Below are positions 48,337 to 59,237 of a stretch of DNA of 64,000 nt, piece by piece. Positions within the stretch are counted from its first letter, which is position 1. Each line of letters opens with the position of its first letter. The stretch is from the NCBI RefSeq assembly GCF_018323885.1, contig NZ_AP024585.1, positions 3,100,001 to 3,164,000 on the forward strand, read 5' to 3'. The notes under the pieces were generated by a model that saw only the letters and a program-made list of their open reading frames with translations, was not told the DNA's origin and ran no database searches. Made by a program: the position numbers and the translations under genes. Origin of the DNA: Citrobacter amalonaticus. GTDB taxonomy: Bacteria > Pseudomonadota > Gammaproteobacteria > Enterobacterales > Enterobacteriaceae.

Positions 48337-49533
48337 CTACAGCGTCAGGGATTCAACCACCTCAATCCAGCCGTGTTCGCTGGCAATATCCTGCTTGTTG
48401 AACCAGCGACGTAACATGTTTAGCGCCATCATCGCACAGACCTCCTGACGGACCAGCAGACTGTGACGGGTCACGCTGAAATGCACGCGCAGGGCAAACG
48501 TCCCGTCGGGGGTCGCCAGCGCAAAATTCAGGTGATCGTTTTCCAGCCCGGAGATCGCCAGCGCCAGTCCGGCGTAGTGGTTATCGCGCCGTTCTGTCGT
48601 CCAGTGCGCAGTCTGCGCCAGCGTCTCTTCCTGCGAAGGCACCACTTCACTGGCCAGCAGCGGCGCGCCCACGCGGGAGAGCTGCAGTGCCACCAACCCG
48701 CCGGTGAACTGCTCGCTCAGCGTCAGGCTGAGCTGCCTTTTCTGCAACTCGCGGGCGATTTGCAACGGAAGTCCCTCGGTACCTTCAAAAATCAGGCTTT
48801 GGCCGGCAACACGTTTGACCTCCTGCCACAGACCGCGCATCGCTTCACGCTGGGCATACGGTCCGGTTAATTTCAGTTCGATAATTGGCATCGAAGAACG
48901 GTAACCCAGCGTCACCCCTTCCGGTAATGAAAGCGAGTCGAGGCTTTGCGCCAGATCGCTTTCCGAACGACCAAAGGTGGTCAGACGCAGACACAGCGGC
49001 GGTTCGGTGAGAGAGAAGCGCTCGCGCAGACGCGGCAGGATCTCATGTTCTACCATCACCTTAAATTCTGACGGTACACCCGGCGTAAAGAACATCAGAC
49101 AGCGATTAAGCTGTACCGCGAAACCACAGGCGGTGCCGACAGGATTATTGATGAATTCAGCGCTGGCGGGCAGTTCCGCCTGTTTGCGGTTGCTGGGCGC
49201 CATCACTCTGCCGCGCTCGCGGAAGAATCGTTCCATCTCGGCAAGCCAGGCTTCGTGCAGAACCAGCCCTTCCCCTTTCGCCGTCGCCGCAGCAAGCGCG
49301 CTGAGATCGTCACTGGTCGGCCCCAGTCCACCGTTGACGATCAGTACGTCAGCATGCTGACTCCGCTCGCGCAGAATGGCGACCAGGCAATCGAGGTTAT
49401 CGCCCACCGTATTACGACGGGTTAAGGGCAATCCCTGATTAAAGAAAAAATCGGCCAGCCAGGCTGCATTCGTGTCGACGATTTGCCCGTGCAACACTTC
49501 ATCCCCGGTGGATAACATCTCCACGTTTAACAT
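48337..49533 (-). CDS. yfaY: CinA-like protein YfaY
   Basis: A 398-residue protein with an N-terminal MoCF/molybdopterin-binding-like domain (MLSTGDEVLHGQIVDTNAAW; NGGLGPTSDDLSA near residue 70) and a CinA-like C-terminal region (LSLTLSEQFTGGLVALQLSR). It matches E. coli YfaY. Related CinA proteins act as NMN deamidase or ADP-ribose pyrophosphatase, but YfaY activity is not established. It is a single gene with its own terminator. Confidence 0.9.
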   Translation of the reverse strand: MLNVEMLSTGDEVLHGQIVDTNAAWLADFFFNQGLPLTRRNTVGDNLDCLVAILRERSQHADVLIVNGGLGPTSDDLSALAAATAKGEGLVLHEAWLAEMERFFRERGRVMAPSNRKQAELPASAEFINNPVGTACGFAVQLNRCLMFFTPGVPSEFKVMVEHEILPRLRERFSLTEPPLCLRLTTFGRSESDLAQSLDSLSLPEGVTLGYRSSMPIIELKLTGPYAQREAMRGLWQEVKRVAGQSLIFEGTEGLPLQIARELQKRQLSLTLSEQFTGGLVALQLSRVGAPLLASEVVPSQEETLAQTAHWTTERRDNHYAGLALAISGLENDHLNFALATPDGTFALRVHFSVTRHSLLVRQEVCAMMALNMLRRWFNKQDIASEHGWIEVVESLTL

Positions 49534-49612
49534 CGTGTTCTCCTGCTTTTATGATGAAAACACTATAACGCAAAGGGGGAAGTGGCGTGGTAGAGAAATA
49601 TCAGGAAGGTAA

Positions 49613-49642
49613 CAAAAGTGGCGCGGCAGAAGACCGCGCCAC
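49613..49642 (-). terminator. Rho-independent terminator of yfaZ
   Basis: Minus strand GTGGCGCGG (49642-49634) and CCGCGCCAC (49626-49618) form a 9-bp stem, followed by TTTTG. Five bp after the yfaZ stop. Confidence 0.85.
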
Positions 49643-49647
49643 CAAAA

Positions 49648-50190
49648 TTAGAAGCTGGCATTGACCCCAACATACGGGCCGTCCGCAATGGCGTTATCAC
49701 GATTGCCGTCTTTACCCGCCAGGTTGAGGTAGCGATAACCCGCTTCGATGCTGAGCGGACGCATGATCGTCAGACGCGCGCCGGCATTCGCCTCTTCATA
49801 GCTCTGGATCCCGCTGGATAACGAGTCCGGTGAGTAGTAGTACTCGCCGAACAGGCGGAAACTGTCGCCTATTGGCCACTGTAATCCACCGCCAACCGCA
49901 GCAGCATAGCCTTCATCACTGTCGTTCGGGTTGGTATAGACCCCTTTGCCGCCCACCGTCGCCATCAGCGGACCGAGCGGTAGATTTAGCCCCAGCCCCA
50001 GACCCGCGACGTCACCGTCGTCATCGCTATGCATCCAGTTACCGCTCAGCGCCAGTCCCGTGGACTCGGTGCCAAAGCCGACGCCAACGTTGGTATATTC
50101 TTTACCCGCCTGTCCGCTGATGCTCATTGCACTCGCAGAGGCGGAAACGAACAGCATTCCCGCTATGCCAAATAATACGCTTTTTTTCAT
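49648..50190 (-). CDS. yfaZ: predicted outer membrane protein YfaZ
   Basis: A 180-residue beta-barrel-like protein with a signal peptide cleaved near ASASA|MSISGQAG. It has alternating hydrophobic strands and ends in a phenylalanine (YVGVNASF), typical of outer-membrane barrels. The ATG at 50190 matches E. coli YfaZ and has AAGGGT upstream; another ATG six codons earlier is less likely. The function is unknown, apart from a suggested porin-like role for the family. Confidence 0.88.
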   Translation of the reverse strand: MKKSVLFGIAGMLFVSASASAMSISGQAGKEYTNVGVGFGTESTGLALSGNWMHSDDDGDVAGLGLGLNLPLGPLMATVGGKGVYTNPNDSDEGYAAAVGGGLQWPIGDSFRLFGEYYYSPDSLSSGIQSYEEANAGARLTIMRPLSIEAGYRYLNLAGKDGNRDNAIADGPYVGVNASF

Positions 50191-50501
50191 TTTTACCCTT
50201 TCCAGCAAGCAAATACGTAAAGTTCCCCAAAGCCGCAGGATTGTACTGCCAGCGCTAAAGGAATCAATGAGCTAAAAAAGCGATCGTGCGGCATTTTGTA
50301 ACTAAATAATACCGTTCAGAGACAAGAAGAGTCCCGTTAACCCTCTTTACCGTCCGGAAAAGCGCCAGGATACTATTTTTTATTCATAGCAATCCATCAA
50401 AGTACATTTCTCATATGAATAGAAAATAAACATTTTCTCCCCTGTTGCCAGGGGATAAACTTTTCCCTGCTAACACTCCCTCTGCTTCAAGGAACATTAC
50501 C

Positions 50502-50927
50502 GTGCGTCAAAGGACTATTGTTTGCCCCTTAATACAGAATGCTGGAAGTTATCTCCTGTGCCAGATGGCCGACGACCGGGGCGTTTTCCCGGGCCAATGG
50601 GCACTGTCTGGTGGTGGCGTTGAACCAGGCGAACGCATTGAAGAGGCCCTGCGCCGTGAGATTCGCGAAGAACTGGGTACTGAGTTGGTTCTGACTGATA
50701 TCAAACCCTGGACCTTCAGCGATGATATCCGTACCAAAACCTACCCCGATGGCCGTCAGGAAGAGATTTATATGATTTACCTGATTTTCGACTGCATCGC
50801 TGCCAATCGTGAGGTGCATATCAATGACGAGTTTCAGGCGTTTGCCTGGGTCAAGCCGGAAGATTTAGCGAAATACGATCTGAACGTTGCGACGGTGAAA
50901 ACCTTAACACTGAAAGGGTTATTGTAA
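50502..50927 (+). CDS. nudI: nucleoside triphosphatase NudI (GTG start)
   Basis: A 141-residue Nudix hydrolase active on deoxypyrimidine triphosphates, in E. coli best on dUTP, dTTP and dCTP. The Nudix box [22 protein letters not shown] holds the metal-binding glutamates (part shown; residues about 38-60). I place the start at GTG 50502, read as [13 protein letters not shown], with AAGGA 9 bases upstream; this gives the E. coli length. An ATG at 50445 would add 19 residues and has no ribosome site. It is divergent from yfaZ; the 311-bp space between the two starts shows only AT-rich promoter-like DNA. Confidence 0.92.
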   Translation: MRQRTIVCPLIQNAGSYLLCQMADDRGVFPGQWALSGGGVEPGERIEEALRREIREELGTELVLTDIKPWTFSDDIRTKTYPDGRQEEIYMIYLIFDCIAANREVHINDEFQAFAWVKPEDLAKYDLNVATVKTLTLKGLL

Positions 50928-50933
50928 TATTTG

Positions 50934-50962
50934 ATGACAGCCATTACGGCTGTCATTCTTTA
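50934..50962 (+). terminator. terminator of nudI, between convergent nudI and ais
   Basis: ATGACAGCC (50934-50942) and GGCTGTCAT (50948-50956) form a 9-bp stem with a 5-base loop, followed by TCTTTATT. Confidence 0.8.
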
Positions 50963-50975
50963 TTCATAATAGGGG

Positions 50976-51593
50976 TTAGAGTGATACCAGTTTACCATCA
51001 AGGAATAATTTTCCCTTATCGACATGCATCACCAGGCCGTCCAGATAATCCGGGGTCAATTTTACACCCCGCATATTTTTTGCAAGATATGTCAAACAAT
51101 GATTATGGGTAAAAATTACCACATCTTTATTTTCCGACTTATTGGCTAAACGCTCAATGGCCTGATAAGTCCCCCGCCCACAGGCATGCATGCCTTTATC
51201 TACCGTCAGTTTTTTATCCGCAGAAAACCAGGTCGCTGACTGAATGGTGCGTACCGTATCGCTGGCATACAAATCGTAGTCTTTTATCTCTTTACCAAAC
51301 GCGGCGCCCAACGCACGGGCTTGCTTCGCGCCATGCTCGGTAATGCCGGTTTTATCCGACAGGCAGAGATTGTCTGACCTGTCGCAGCGCTCGGCATGAC
51401 GAAACAACACCACCACCGGATGCTGTTTTGCCAGTACCGCCAGAGTACGGGAATCGATTCGCGGCAATCCGTTACTACTCCAGGCGAAATGGCTGCCCAG
51501 CCCTACCATTATCACCAGCGCTGATAACAGGATAACCGTATATTTTTTGGATTTAATGAAATACTGGGACACGATAAACACAATAAACTCCAC
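50976..51593 (-). CDS. ais: LPS core heptose(II)-phosphate phosphatase Ais/PmrG
   Basis: A 205-residue histidine-phosphatase family protein. It has an N-terminal membrane anchor (about 15-35), the catalytic histidine in [13 protein letters not shown] near residue 66, and the second histidine motif [11 protein letters not shown]. Salmonella PmrG removes phosphate from heptose II of the LPS core; E. coli Ais is presumed to do the same. It is divergent from arnB and probably shares the BasR/PmrA-controlled region. Confidence 0.9.
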   Translation of the reverse strand: MEFIVFIVSQYFIKSKKYTVILLSALVIMVGLGSHFAWSSNGLPRIDSRTLAVLAKQHPVVVLFRHAERCDRSDNLCLSDKTGITEHGAKQARALGAAFGKEIKDYDLYASDTVRTIQSATWFSADKKLTVDKGMHACGRGTYQAIERLANKSENKDVVIFTHNHCLTYLAKNMRGVKLTPDYLDGLVMHVDKGKLFLDGKLVSL

Positions 51594-51723
51594 CCGTTAC
51601 CGGCGAACAGAAATATCACTTTACGGCATACCGCTTAATCAAAGGCATGATCATTTAAGTGGGCAAAATGCCCGAAAACCCTGGCCAATGCAAATGCAAT
51701 ATAGAGAAAAAAGGATATATTTT

Positions 51724-51754
51724 CTTAACGTTAAGTTCTTAAGGTTAAATTAAT
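51724..51754. promoter_or_regulatory. PmrA/BasR box region of the ais-arn promoter
   Basis: TTAA occurs five times in 29 bases (51725, 51731, 51739, 51745, 51750). CTTAAG-N5-ATTAAT at 51738-51754 is close to the PmrA consensus of two YTTAAK-like half-sites 11 bp apart. It is about 110 bp before arnB, in the ais-arnB divergent space. Confidence 0.65.
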
Positions 51755-51861
51755 ATTCAGCCACTATTATTTGGCTTTAACTGGATAATCCTCATTTAGC
51801 CTCCTGTTTATGACTTAATAAATAAGAGGATCGCAGTATCCAAATGGCTAAAGGAAATATA

Positions 51862-53001
51862 ATGTCTGATTTTCTGCCTTTCTCTCGCCCGGCGATAGGT
51901 ACGGAAGAACTTGCCGCAATCAAAGCGGTTCTTGATTCCGGATGGATTACGACCGGCCCGAAAAATCAGCAACTGGAAGAGGCCTTCTGCCAGCTGACGG
52001 GAAACCACCACGCTATTGCCGTTAGCTCCGCCACGGCAGGTATGCATATCGCTCTCATGGCGCTGGGAATCGGTGCCGGTGATGAAGTCATCACCCCGTC
52101 AATGACCTGGGTTTCCACCCTGAACATGATTGTGCTATTGGGCGCCACCCCAGTGTTGGTGGATGTCGACCGCGACACGCTGATGGTCACCGCTGAGCAC
52201 ATTGAAGCCGCCATAACGCCGCGCACGAAAGCCATTATTCCCGTCCATTACGCCGGCGCACCGGCCGATCTGGATGCCATTTACGCCCTTGCAGAACGTC
52301 ACGGCATTGCGGTTATCGAGGATGCCGCCCACGCGGTCGGGACTTATTATCAGGGTCGTCACGTCGGCGCACGAGGTACCGCGATTTTCTCCTTTCACGC
52401 CATCAAGAATGTCACCTGCGCAGAGGGAGGACTGATCGTCACCGATGATGAGCCACTCGCCCGGGAGTTACGTAAGCTGAAATTCCACGGACTCGGCGTG
52501 GATGCCTACGATCGCCAGACCTGGGGTCGCGCGCCTCAGGCCGAGGTACTGACACCGGGTTACAAATATAATCTGACCGATATTAACGCGGCGATAGCGC
52601 TGGTTCAGTTAGACAAACTAGAGACACTAAACCGTCGCCGGACAACCATCGCCCACGCGTACCAACAAGCGCTGGCCGATCTGCCGTTTCAACCGCTGAG
52701 CCTGCCGTCATGGCCCCACGTCCATGCATGGCATCTGTTTATTATTCGTACCGACGAAGAGTGCTGTGGCATCAGTCGTGACGCGCTGATGGAGGCGCTC
52801 AAAGCCCAGGGAATCGGGACCGGTTTGCATTTTCGCGCGGCACACACGCAGAAATATTACCGCGAGCGCTTTAACACTCTGTCGCTCCCCCATACCGAAT
52901 GGAACAGCGCACGTATTTGCTCGCTACCGCTGTTTCCTGATATGACCCCGGCGGATACCGATCGTGTCATCACCGCACTTCGCCAGATTGCAGGTAAATA
53001 A
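51862..53001 (+). CDS. arnB: UDP-4-amino-4-deoxy-L-arabinose aminotransferase ArnB
   Basis: PLP enzyme that transaminates UDP-4-keto-L-arabinose to UDP-L-Ara4N. The 379-residue product starting at the ATG at 51862 (AAAGGAAAT upstream) fits the family; an ATG at 51844 would give 385 residues. The PLP lysine is in [15 protein letters not shown] near residue 182, and the DAAHAVGT motif with the PLP-N1-binding Asp is upstream. The C-terminal [15 protein letters not shown] is typical. First gene of the arn operon, 2 bp from arnC. Confidence 0.95.
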   Translation: MSDFLPFSRPAIGTEELAAIKAVLDSGWITTGPKNQQLEEAFCQLTGNHHAIAVSSATAGMHIALMALGIGAGDEVITPSMTWVSTLNMIVLLGATPVLVDVDRDTLMVTAEHIEAAITPRTKAIIPVHYAGAPADLDAIYALAERHGIAVIEDAAHAVGTYYQGRHVGARGTAIFSFHAIKNVTCAEGGLIVTDDEPLARELRKLKFHGLGVDAYDRQTWGRAPQAEVLTPGYKYNLTDINAAIALVQLDKLETLNRRRTTIAHAYQQALADLPFQPLSLPSWPHVHAWHLFIIRTDEECCGISRDALMEALKAQGIGTGLHFRAAHTQKYYRERFNTLSLPHTEWNSARICSLPLFPDMTPADTDRVITALRQIAGK

Positions 53002-53003
53002 CC

Positions 53004-53984
53004 ATGTTTGAAGCTCTTCCGATTACGAAAGTGTCGGTGGTGATCCCTGTCTATAACGAACAGGAAAGCCTGCCGGAACTGTTCAGGCGAACCACTGCGG
53101 CCTGCGAGAGTCTGGGAAAAGACTATGAAATCCTGTTGATTGATGACGGTAGCAGCGACCACTCTGCCCGGTTGTTGATCGACGCATCAGAAGCCGAAGG
53201 CAGCCACATCGTTTCGATTTTACTCAATCGCAACTACGGGCAGCATTCCGCCATCATGGCGGGATTTAGTCACGTTACTGGCGACCTGATCATTACGCTC
53301 GATGCCGATCTGCAAAACCCGCCGGAAGAGATCCCGCGTCTGGTGGCAAAAGCCGATGAAGGGTATGACGTCGTTGGCACCGTACGCCAGAATCGTCAGG
53401 ACAGTCTGTTCCGTAAAACCGCCTCGAAGATGATCAACCATCTGATTCAGCGCACCACGGGCAAAGCCATGGGCGACTACGGCTGCATGCTTCGCGCCTA
53501 TCGCCGGCACATTATCGATGCCATGTTGCATTGTCATGAGCGCAGCACATTTATCCCGATTCTGGCGAATATTTTTGCCCGGCGCGCCACGGAGATCCCC
53601 GTTCATCACGCGGAACGTGAATTTGGTGATTCCAAATACAGCTTTATGCGGCTGATTAACCTGATGTACGACCTGGTGACCTGCCTGACGACGACGCCTT
53701 TGCGCATGTTGAGCCTGCTCGGCAGCGTCATCGCCGTTACCGGATTTACTCTGTCGATACTCCTCGTCATTCTCCGCCTGACGCTGGGGCCACAATGGGC
53801 GGCTGAAGGGGTATTCATGCTGTTTGCCGTTCTGTTTACCTTTATCGGCGCGCAGTTCATCGGCATGGGATTACTCGGCGAATATATCGGTCGAATTTAC
53901 AACGATGTCCGCGCCCGCCCCCGCTATTTCGTCCAGCAAGTTATTCGTCCGGAAAGCCCGCACTCTACAAAGGAAAATCAATAA
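53004..53984 (+). CDS. arnC: undecaprenyl-phosphate Ara4FN transferase ArnC
   Basis: Family 2 glycosyltransferase that puts formylated Ara4N on undecaprenyl phosphate at the inner membrane. The 326-residue protein has [18 protein letters not shown] at the start, a DXD-type [11 protein letters not shown] near residue 95, and two C-terminal membrane segments (about 235-260 and 270-295). Full length. The stop overlaps the arnA start by one base (TAATG). Confidence 0.95.
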   Translation: MFEALPITKVSVVIPVYNEQESLPELFRRTTAACESLGKDYEILLIDDGSSDHSARLLIDASEAEGSHIVSILLNRNYGQHSAIMAGFSHVTGDLIITLDADLQNPPEEIPRLVAKADEGYDVVGTVRQNRQDSLFRKTASKMINHLIQRTTGKAMGDYGCMLRAYRRHIIDAMLHCHERSTFIPILANIFARRATEIPVHHAEREFGDSKYSFMRLINLMYDLVTCLTTTPLRMLSLLGSVIAVTGFTLSILLVILRLTLGPQWAAEGVFMLFAVLFTFIGAQFIGMGLLGEYIGRIYNDVRARPRYFVQQVIRPESPHSTKENQ

Positions 53985-55965
53985 TGAAAGCCGTTGTCTT
54001 CGCGTATCACGATATGGGCTGTCTGGGCGTTCAGGCCGTGCTCGACGCCGGCTATGACATTGCCGCCATTTTTACACATGCGGATAATCCAGGAGAAAAC
54101 ACGTTTTTTGGCTCCGTTTCTCGCTTGGCCGCTGATGCGGGGATCCCGGTCTACGCCCCGGATGACGTGAACCATCCAATCTGGGCTGAGCGTATCAGCC
54201 AACTCGCTCCTGACGTTATTTTCTCTTTCTATTACCGTCATCTACTCAGCGATGCAATTCTGGAACAGGCTCCGGCTGGTGCATTCAACCTGCACGGTTC
54301 ACTCCTGCCAAAGTATCGCGGTCGCGCCCCGTTGAACTGGGTGTTGGTGAATGGCGAAAGTGAAACCGGCGTGACGCTGCACCGCATGGTCAACCGCGCC
54401 GATGCAGGCGCCATTATCGGGCAACAGCGTGTCGCTATTTCGCCTGACGATACGGCCCTTACGCTACATCATAAGCTTTGCCAGACCGCCCGACAGGTGC
54501 TGGAACAGGCACTACCCGCTATCAAACGCAGAGAGACGCGTGACGTTTTGCAAAACGAGAGCGACGCAACGTACTTTGGTCGTCGCACGCCTGAAGACAG
54601 TTTCCTGACGTGGAACCGACCGGCAACGACGCTGCATAACATGGTGCGGGCGGTCGCGGCCCCCTGGCCGGGCGCGTTCAGCTATTCCGGCACGCAAAAA
54701 TTCACCATCTGGTCATCCCGCGTCCACTCACAGCCCCAGACCGCGCAACCGGGTACCGTGATTTCCGTCGCGCCCCTGCTGATCGCCTGTTCCGAAGGCG
54801 CGCTGGAGGTAGTGACCGGACAGGCGGGTAACGGCATCACCATGCAGGGTGCACAGTTAGCGCAGGTACTCGGCCTGGTTGCAGGCTCCCGTTTAAACAG
54901 CCCATCGCTGGCTGCCAGCAAGCGCCGTACCCGCGTGCTGATCCTCGGCGTGAATGGTTTTATTGGCAACCATCTTACCGAACGCCTGCTGCGCGAAGAC
55001 CACTACGAATCTATGGTCTGGATATCGGCAGCGATGCGATTGGCCGCTTCCTCAACCACCCGCGTTTTCATTTTGTGGAAGGCGACATCAGCATTCACTC
55101 TGAATGGATCGAATATCACGTTAAGAAATGCGACGTGGTGCTGCCGCTGGTGGCCATTGCCACGCCAATTGAATATACCCGCAACCCACTGCGCGTCTTT
55201 GAACTGGATTTTGAAGAAAACCTGAAAATCATTCGCTACTGCGTGAAATACTGTAAGCGGATCATTTTCCCCTCGACTTCTGAAGTGTACGGGATGTGTA
55301 CCGACAAAGTGTTTGATGAAGACAGCTCGAATCTGATTGTCGGGCCGGTCAATAAACCCCGCTGGATTTACTCGGTGTCCAAACAGCTTCTCGACCGTGT
55401 CATTTGGGCCTATGGCGAAAAAGACGGGCTCCGCTTTACCCTCTTTCGCCCCTTCAACTGGATGGGGCCGCGACTCGACAGCCTGAATTCTGCGCGAATT
55501 GGCAGCTCACGCGCCATCACACAGTTGATCCTTAACCTGGTGGAAGGCTCGCCGATTAAGCTTATCGAAGGCGGAAAACAGAAACGCTGCTTTACGGATA
55601 TCCGCGACGGCATCGAAGCGCTGTACCGGATCATTGAAAATGCGGGGGGTCGCTGCGACGGTGAAATCATCAACATCGGCAACCCAGAAAACGAAGCCAG
55701 CATCAAGGAACTGGCGGAAATGCTGCTGGAGAGTTTCGACAAACATCCACTGCGCCATCATTTTCCACCGTTTGCCGGGTTACGGGTGGTTGAAAGCAGC
55801 AGCTATTATGGCAAAGGCTATCAGGATGTGGAGCACCGTAAGCCCAACATCCGTAATGCAAAACGTTGCCTGGACTGGGAGCCTACCATCGATATGCGCG
55901 AAACGGTTGACGAGACGCTGGATTTCTTCCTGCGCAGTGTAGAACTCACGGAACATTCATCATGA
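53984..55965 (+). pseudogene. arnA: bifunctional ArnA, frameshifted between formyltransferase and dehydrogenase domains
   Basis: ArnA makes and formylates the Ara4N intermediate: residues 1-304 are the formyltransferase, 316-660 the decarboxylating UDP-glucuronate dehydrogenase. The first domain is intact ([15 protein letters not shown] motif). After codon 342 (GAA at 55007-55009) one base is missing: DHYE is followed by SMVWIS instead of VYGLDIGSD. As written the first product is 413 residues, and the second domain past NGFIGNH is lost; the remaining frame resumes at 55075 ([11 protein letters not shown]) and runs to 55965. Total length 1982 bp is one less than the 1983 bp for 660 residues plus stop. 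The dehydrogenase core ([16 protein letters not shown]) is preserved. Without it no L-Ara4N is made, unless the base is a sequencing error. Confidence 0.93.
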
Positions 55966-56864
55966 CAAAAGTCGGCTTGCGTATTGATGTCGATACCTTC
56001 CGCGGCACCCGCGAAGGTGTGCCGCGCCTGTTAGCGTCATTGAGCCGATACCACATTCGGGCAAGTTTTTTCTTTAGCGTTGGGCCTGACAACATGGGGC
56101 GCCATCTCTGGCGCCTGATTAAACCGCAGTTTCTGTGGAAAATGCTGCGCTCAAACGCCGCGTCTCTTTACGGCTGGGATATTTTGCTGGCCGGTACCGC
56201 CTGGCCGGGAAAAGAAATCGGTCGCGCAAACGCCGAGATTATCCGTGAAGCGGCACGCCAGCATGAAACGGGTCTGCACGCCTGGGATCACCACGCCTGG
56301 CAGTCCCGGAGTCCTCAGTGGAGCGAACAGCAACTGATCGCCGATATTTCACACGGGATCACCGCCCTGGAGGCGATCACCGGCCAGCCCGTGACCTGTT
56401 CAGCCGTCGCGGGCTGGCGCGCTGACCAGCGTGTGGTGCTCGCCAAAGAGGCATTTCCTCTGCGATACAACAGCGACTGCCGCGGCTGGGCGCCGTTCCG
56501 TCCGGTTCTCGGGGCTGATGCGTTCGCTACGCCACAAATTCCGGTCACGTTGCCCACGTGGGATGAAGCGGTGGGTCGTGAGGTTCAGGCAGAGGATTTC
56601 AACGACTGGATCCTCTCCCGAATACAGCGGGATACCGGTACGCCGGTGTATACCATTCATGCCGAAGTCGAAGGCGGTGCCTGGCACCGCCAGTTTGAGG
56701 AACTGCTCCAGCGTGCGGCCGATGCGGGCATCACCTTCTGCCCACTTGGCGATCTCCTGCCTGAGGATCGCAACACCTTGCCGCCGGGAGAGATTATTCG
56801 CGGTCACATCGCGGGAAGAGAAGGATGGTTAGGCTGCCAGCAAGCAATGAGTGTCATACGATGA
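55962..56864 (+). CDS. arnD: 4-deoxy-4-formamido-L-arabinose-phosphoundecaprenol deformylase ArnD
   Basis: A 300-residue polysaccharide-deacetylase (NodB-type) enzyme that removes the formyl group from undecaprenyl-linked Ara4N. The metal-binding Asp is in [10 protein letters not shown] near residue 8, and the zinc histidines are in [14 protein letters not shown] near residue 106. It overlaps arnA by 4 bp (ATGA) and arnT by 4 bp. It is intact, so the lesion in arnA is not part of wider decay of the operon. Confidence 0.95.
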   Translation: MTKVGLRIDVDTFRGTREGVPRLLASLSRYHIRASFFFSVGPDNMGRHLWRLIKPQFLWKMLRSNAASLYGWDILLAGTAWPGKEIGRANAEIIREAARQHETGLHAWDHHAWQSRSPQWSEQQLIADISHGITALEAITGQPVTCSAVAGWRADQRVVLAKEAFPLRYNSDCRGWAPFRPVLGADAFATPQIPVTLPTWDEAVGREVQAEDFNDWILSRIQRDTGTPVYTIHAEVEGGAWHRQFEELLQRAADAGITFCPLGDLLPEDRNTLPPGEIIRGHIAGREGWLGCQQAMSVIR

Positions 56865-58516
56865 AAAACACCCGTTATTATCAGATACTGGCCGCGCTAA
56901 TCGCGTTCTGGTACATCATCCCCATCAACCTGCGTCTGTTGTGGCAACCTGATGAAACGCGCTATGCCGAGATCAGTCGTGAAATGCTGGCCTCCGGCGA
57001 CTGGCTTGTTCCTCATTTTCTTGGCGTCCGTTACTTTGAAAAACCCATTGCCGGGTACTGGATCAACAGCATCGGGCAGGGGTTGTTTGGTGCGAACAAT
57101 TTCGGCGTTCGCGCGGGCGCCATTTTTGCGACGCTGGTCACCGCCGTGCTGGTGGCATGGCTTGCCATGCGCCTATGGCGCGATACGCGTACCGCCCTGC
57201 TGTCGGCCATCATCTTCCTGTCGTTGTTTATTGTCTACGGGATTGGCACCTATGCAGTGCTCGATCCACTGATTGCGCTCTGGCTAATGGCGGGACTGTG
57301 CTGCTTCTGGCAGGCGATGCAGGCCACCACCTGGCAAGGGAAAAGTGCAGGGTTCCTGCTGCTGGGCGTCACCTGCGGGATGGGCGTAATGACCAAGGGT
57401 TTTCTGGCGCTTGCGGTACCGGTGCTCAGCGTTCTGCCGTGGGTCGCCGCGCAGAAACGCTGGAAAGATCTGTTCCTCTTTGGCGGATTAGCGGTCATCA
57501 GTTGTGTCGTCGTCATTCTGCCGTGGGGACTGGCAATCGCCCAACGTGAACCCGATTTCTGGCACTACTTTTTCTGGGTCGAACACATCCAGCGTTTCGC
57601 GATGGATGACGCCCAGCACAAAGCGCCGTTTTGGTACTATCTGCCGGTGCTGATCGCCGGAAGCCTGCCGTGGCTTGCGCTGCTTCCCGGAGCCTTAAAG
57701 ACCGGCTGGCAGACGCGAGATGAATCGCGCAGCGCATTCTATCTGCTCGGTTGGATCGTAATGCCGCTGGTGTTTTTCAGCATCGCGAAAGGCAAATTAC
57801 CGACCTATATTCTGTCCTGTTTCGCCCCGCTCGCCATACTGATGGCGAGATACGGATTGAACGCAGCGGAAAAGGGCTTTGCCGCGCTGCGCATCAACGG
57901 CTGGATCAATATTCTGTTCGGCGTCATCGGGATTATCGCTACGCTGGTTGTCTCGCCGTGGGGACCGCTGAAATCGCCGGTCTGGATGCACATTGAGGTG
58001 TATAAGGTTTTCTGCACGCTGGGGATGTTTGCTCTGTGGACTTTTTTCGGCTGGTATACGCTGACTAACACCGAAAAGAGCTGGATTTATGCCGCGCTGT
58101 GTCCCGTGGCGCTGGCGCTGTTGTTTGGTTTTTCCGTGCCCGATCGGGTCATGGAATCCAAACAGCCACAGTTTTTTGTCGAGATGACCCGGGAAAACCT
58201 GGCGCCAAGCCGCTACATTCTTACCGACAGCGTAGGCGTCGCCGCCGGGCTGGCCTGGAGCCTGAAACGCGACGACATTTTAATGTACGGGCAAACCGGC
58301 GAGTTGAAATATGGCCTTAACTATCCCGATGCTAAAGGCCGGTTCATTCGCTACGGCGATTTTGCGGACTGGCTCAGCCAGCACCGTCAGGAGGGTATTA
58401 TTACGCTCGTGCTCACCATCGCGAAGGATGAAGACATCAACCGCCTTGCCATTCCCCCTGCTGACAGTATCGATAATCAGGGGCGTCTGGTGCTGATTCA
58501 GTATCGTCCCAAATGA
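56861..58516 (+). CDS. arnT: lipid A L-Ara4N transferase ArnT
   Basis: Inner-membrane GT83 enzyme that moves L-Ara4N from undecaprenyl phosphate to lipid A on the periplasmic side. The ATG at 56861 gives 551 residues (E. coli 550); an ATG at 56825 lies inside arnD. About twelve membrane segments are seen in the first two thirds. The conserved [19 protein letters not shown] near residue 25 holds the catalytic-type aspartate and arginines. A soluble C-terminal domain ends VLIQYRPK. Confidence 0.95.
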   Translation: MKNTRYYQILAALIAFWYIIPINLRLLWQPDETRYAEISREMLASGDWLVPHFLGVRYFEKPIAGYWINSIGQGLFGANNFGVRAGAIFATLVTAVLVAWLAMRLWRDTRTALLSAIIFLSLFIVYGIGTYAVLDPLIALWLMAGLCCFWQAMQATTWQGKSAGFLLLGVTCGMGVMTKGFLALAVPVLSVLPWVAAQKRWKDLFLFGGLAVISCVVVILPWGLAIAQREPDFWHYFFWVEHIQRFAMDDAQHKAPFWYYLPVLIAGSLPWLALLPGALKTGWQTRDESRSAFYLLGWIVMPLVFFSIAKGKLPTYILSCFAPLAILMARYGLNAAEKGFAALRINGWINILFGVIGIIATLVVSPWGPLKSPVWMHIEVYKVFCTLGMFALWTFFGWYTLTNTEKSWIYAALCPVALALLFGFSVPDRVMESKQPQFFVEMTRENLAPSRYILTDSVGVAAGLAWSLKRDDILMYGQTGELKYGLNYPDAKGRFIRYGDFADWLSQHRQEGIITLVLTIAKDEDINRLAIPPADSIDNQGRLVLIQYRPK

Positions 58517-58848
58517 TCTGGCTGGTATTAGTACTGGCCAGCCTGCTTAGCGTTGCAGGGCAGTTATGCCAGAAACAGGCGACGCTCCGCGTGCCGACCC
58601 GCGCGCGAAGACGCCATATTGCCCTGTGGCTGGGGCTGGCGCTCGCCTGCCTTGGCCTGGCGATGATCCTGTGGTTGTTGGTATTGCAGAACATTCCCGT
58701 GGGTATCGCTTACCCGATGCTCAGTCTCAACTTTGTCTGGGTCACATTGCTGGCATGGAAAATCTGGCGTGAACCGGTGGCGCTTCGTCACTGGCTGGGC
58801 ATCGTCTTGATCATCAGCGGTATTTTTATTCTGGGGAGTGCGGCGTAA
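58513..58848 (+). CDS. arnE: L-Ara4N-phosphoundecaprenol flippase subunit ArnE
   Basis: A 111-residue small multidrug-resistance-like membrane protein with four hydrophobic segments. With ArnF it flips undecaprenyl-phosphate-Ara4N to the periplasmic face. The [20 protein letters not shown] stretch is typical of the EamA/SMR type. Overlaps arnT by 4 bp and arnF by one base (TAATG). Confidence 0.93.
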   Translation: MIWLVLVLASLLSVAGQLCQKQATLRVPTRARRRHIALWLGLALACLGLAMILWLLVLQNIPVGIAYPMLSLNFVWVTLLAWKIWREPVALRHWLGIVLIISGIFILGSAA

Positions 58849-59234
58849 TGGGATTACTCTGGGGACTGTGCAGCGTGATCATCACGTCCGTCGCGCAACT
58901 GGGCCTGAGCTTTGCGATGGCAAACCTGCCGCCGATGACACAGTGGCAGACGTTTATCCCGGTGCTGTTCTCCCTCCATACCGGTACGCTCGTGCTATTC
59001 ACCAGTTTAGTGGGCTATCTGCTGTCGGTTTTCTGCTGGCATAACGCGCTACATCACCTCGCGCTGAGCAAGGCTTACGCGCTGCTCAGCCTGAGTTATG
59101 TGCTGGTGTGGGTGGCGTCGATAATCTTACCCGGCTGGCAGGGCACGTTTTCTCTGAAAGCGCTGCTGGGCGTACTGTGTATCATGGCCGGACTGATGTT
59201 CATTTTTCTGCCCGCACCGCGGAAAACGCGCTGA
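58848..59234 (+). CDS. arnF: L-Ara4N-phosphoundecaprenol flippase subunit ArnF
   Basis: A 128-residue partner of ArnE, with four membrane segments and the typical [14 protein letters not shown] stretch. It ends the arn operon. Its stop is only 3 bp from the stop of the convergent pmrD, so no separate terminator is present between them. Confidence 0.93.
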   Translation: MGLLWGLCSVIITSVAQLGLSFAMANLPPMTQWQTFIPVLFSLHTGTLVLFTSLVGYLLSVFCWHNALHHLALSKAYALLSLSYVLVWVASIILPGWQGTFSLKALLGVLCIMAGLMFIFLPAPRKTR

Positions 59235-59237
59235 CGT

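Noticed and set aside
55000..55020. Programmed frameshift or natural gene split in arnA
   Set aside because: No slippery sequence, no ribosome site before 55075, and the second part would start within the dehydrogenase domain after its NAD-binding loop.
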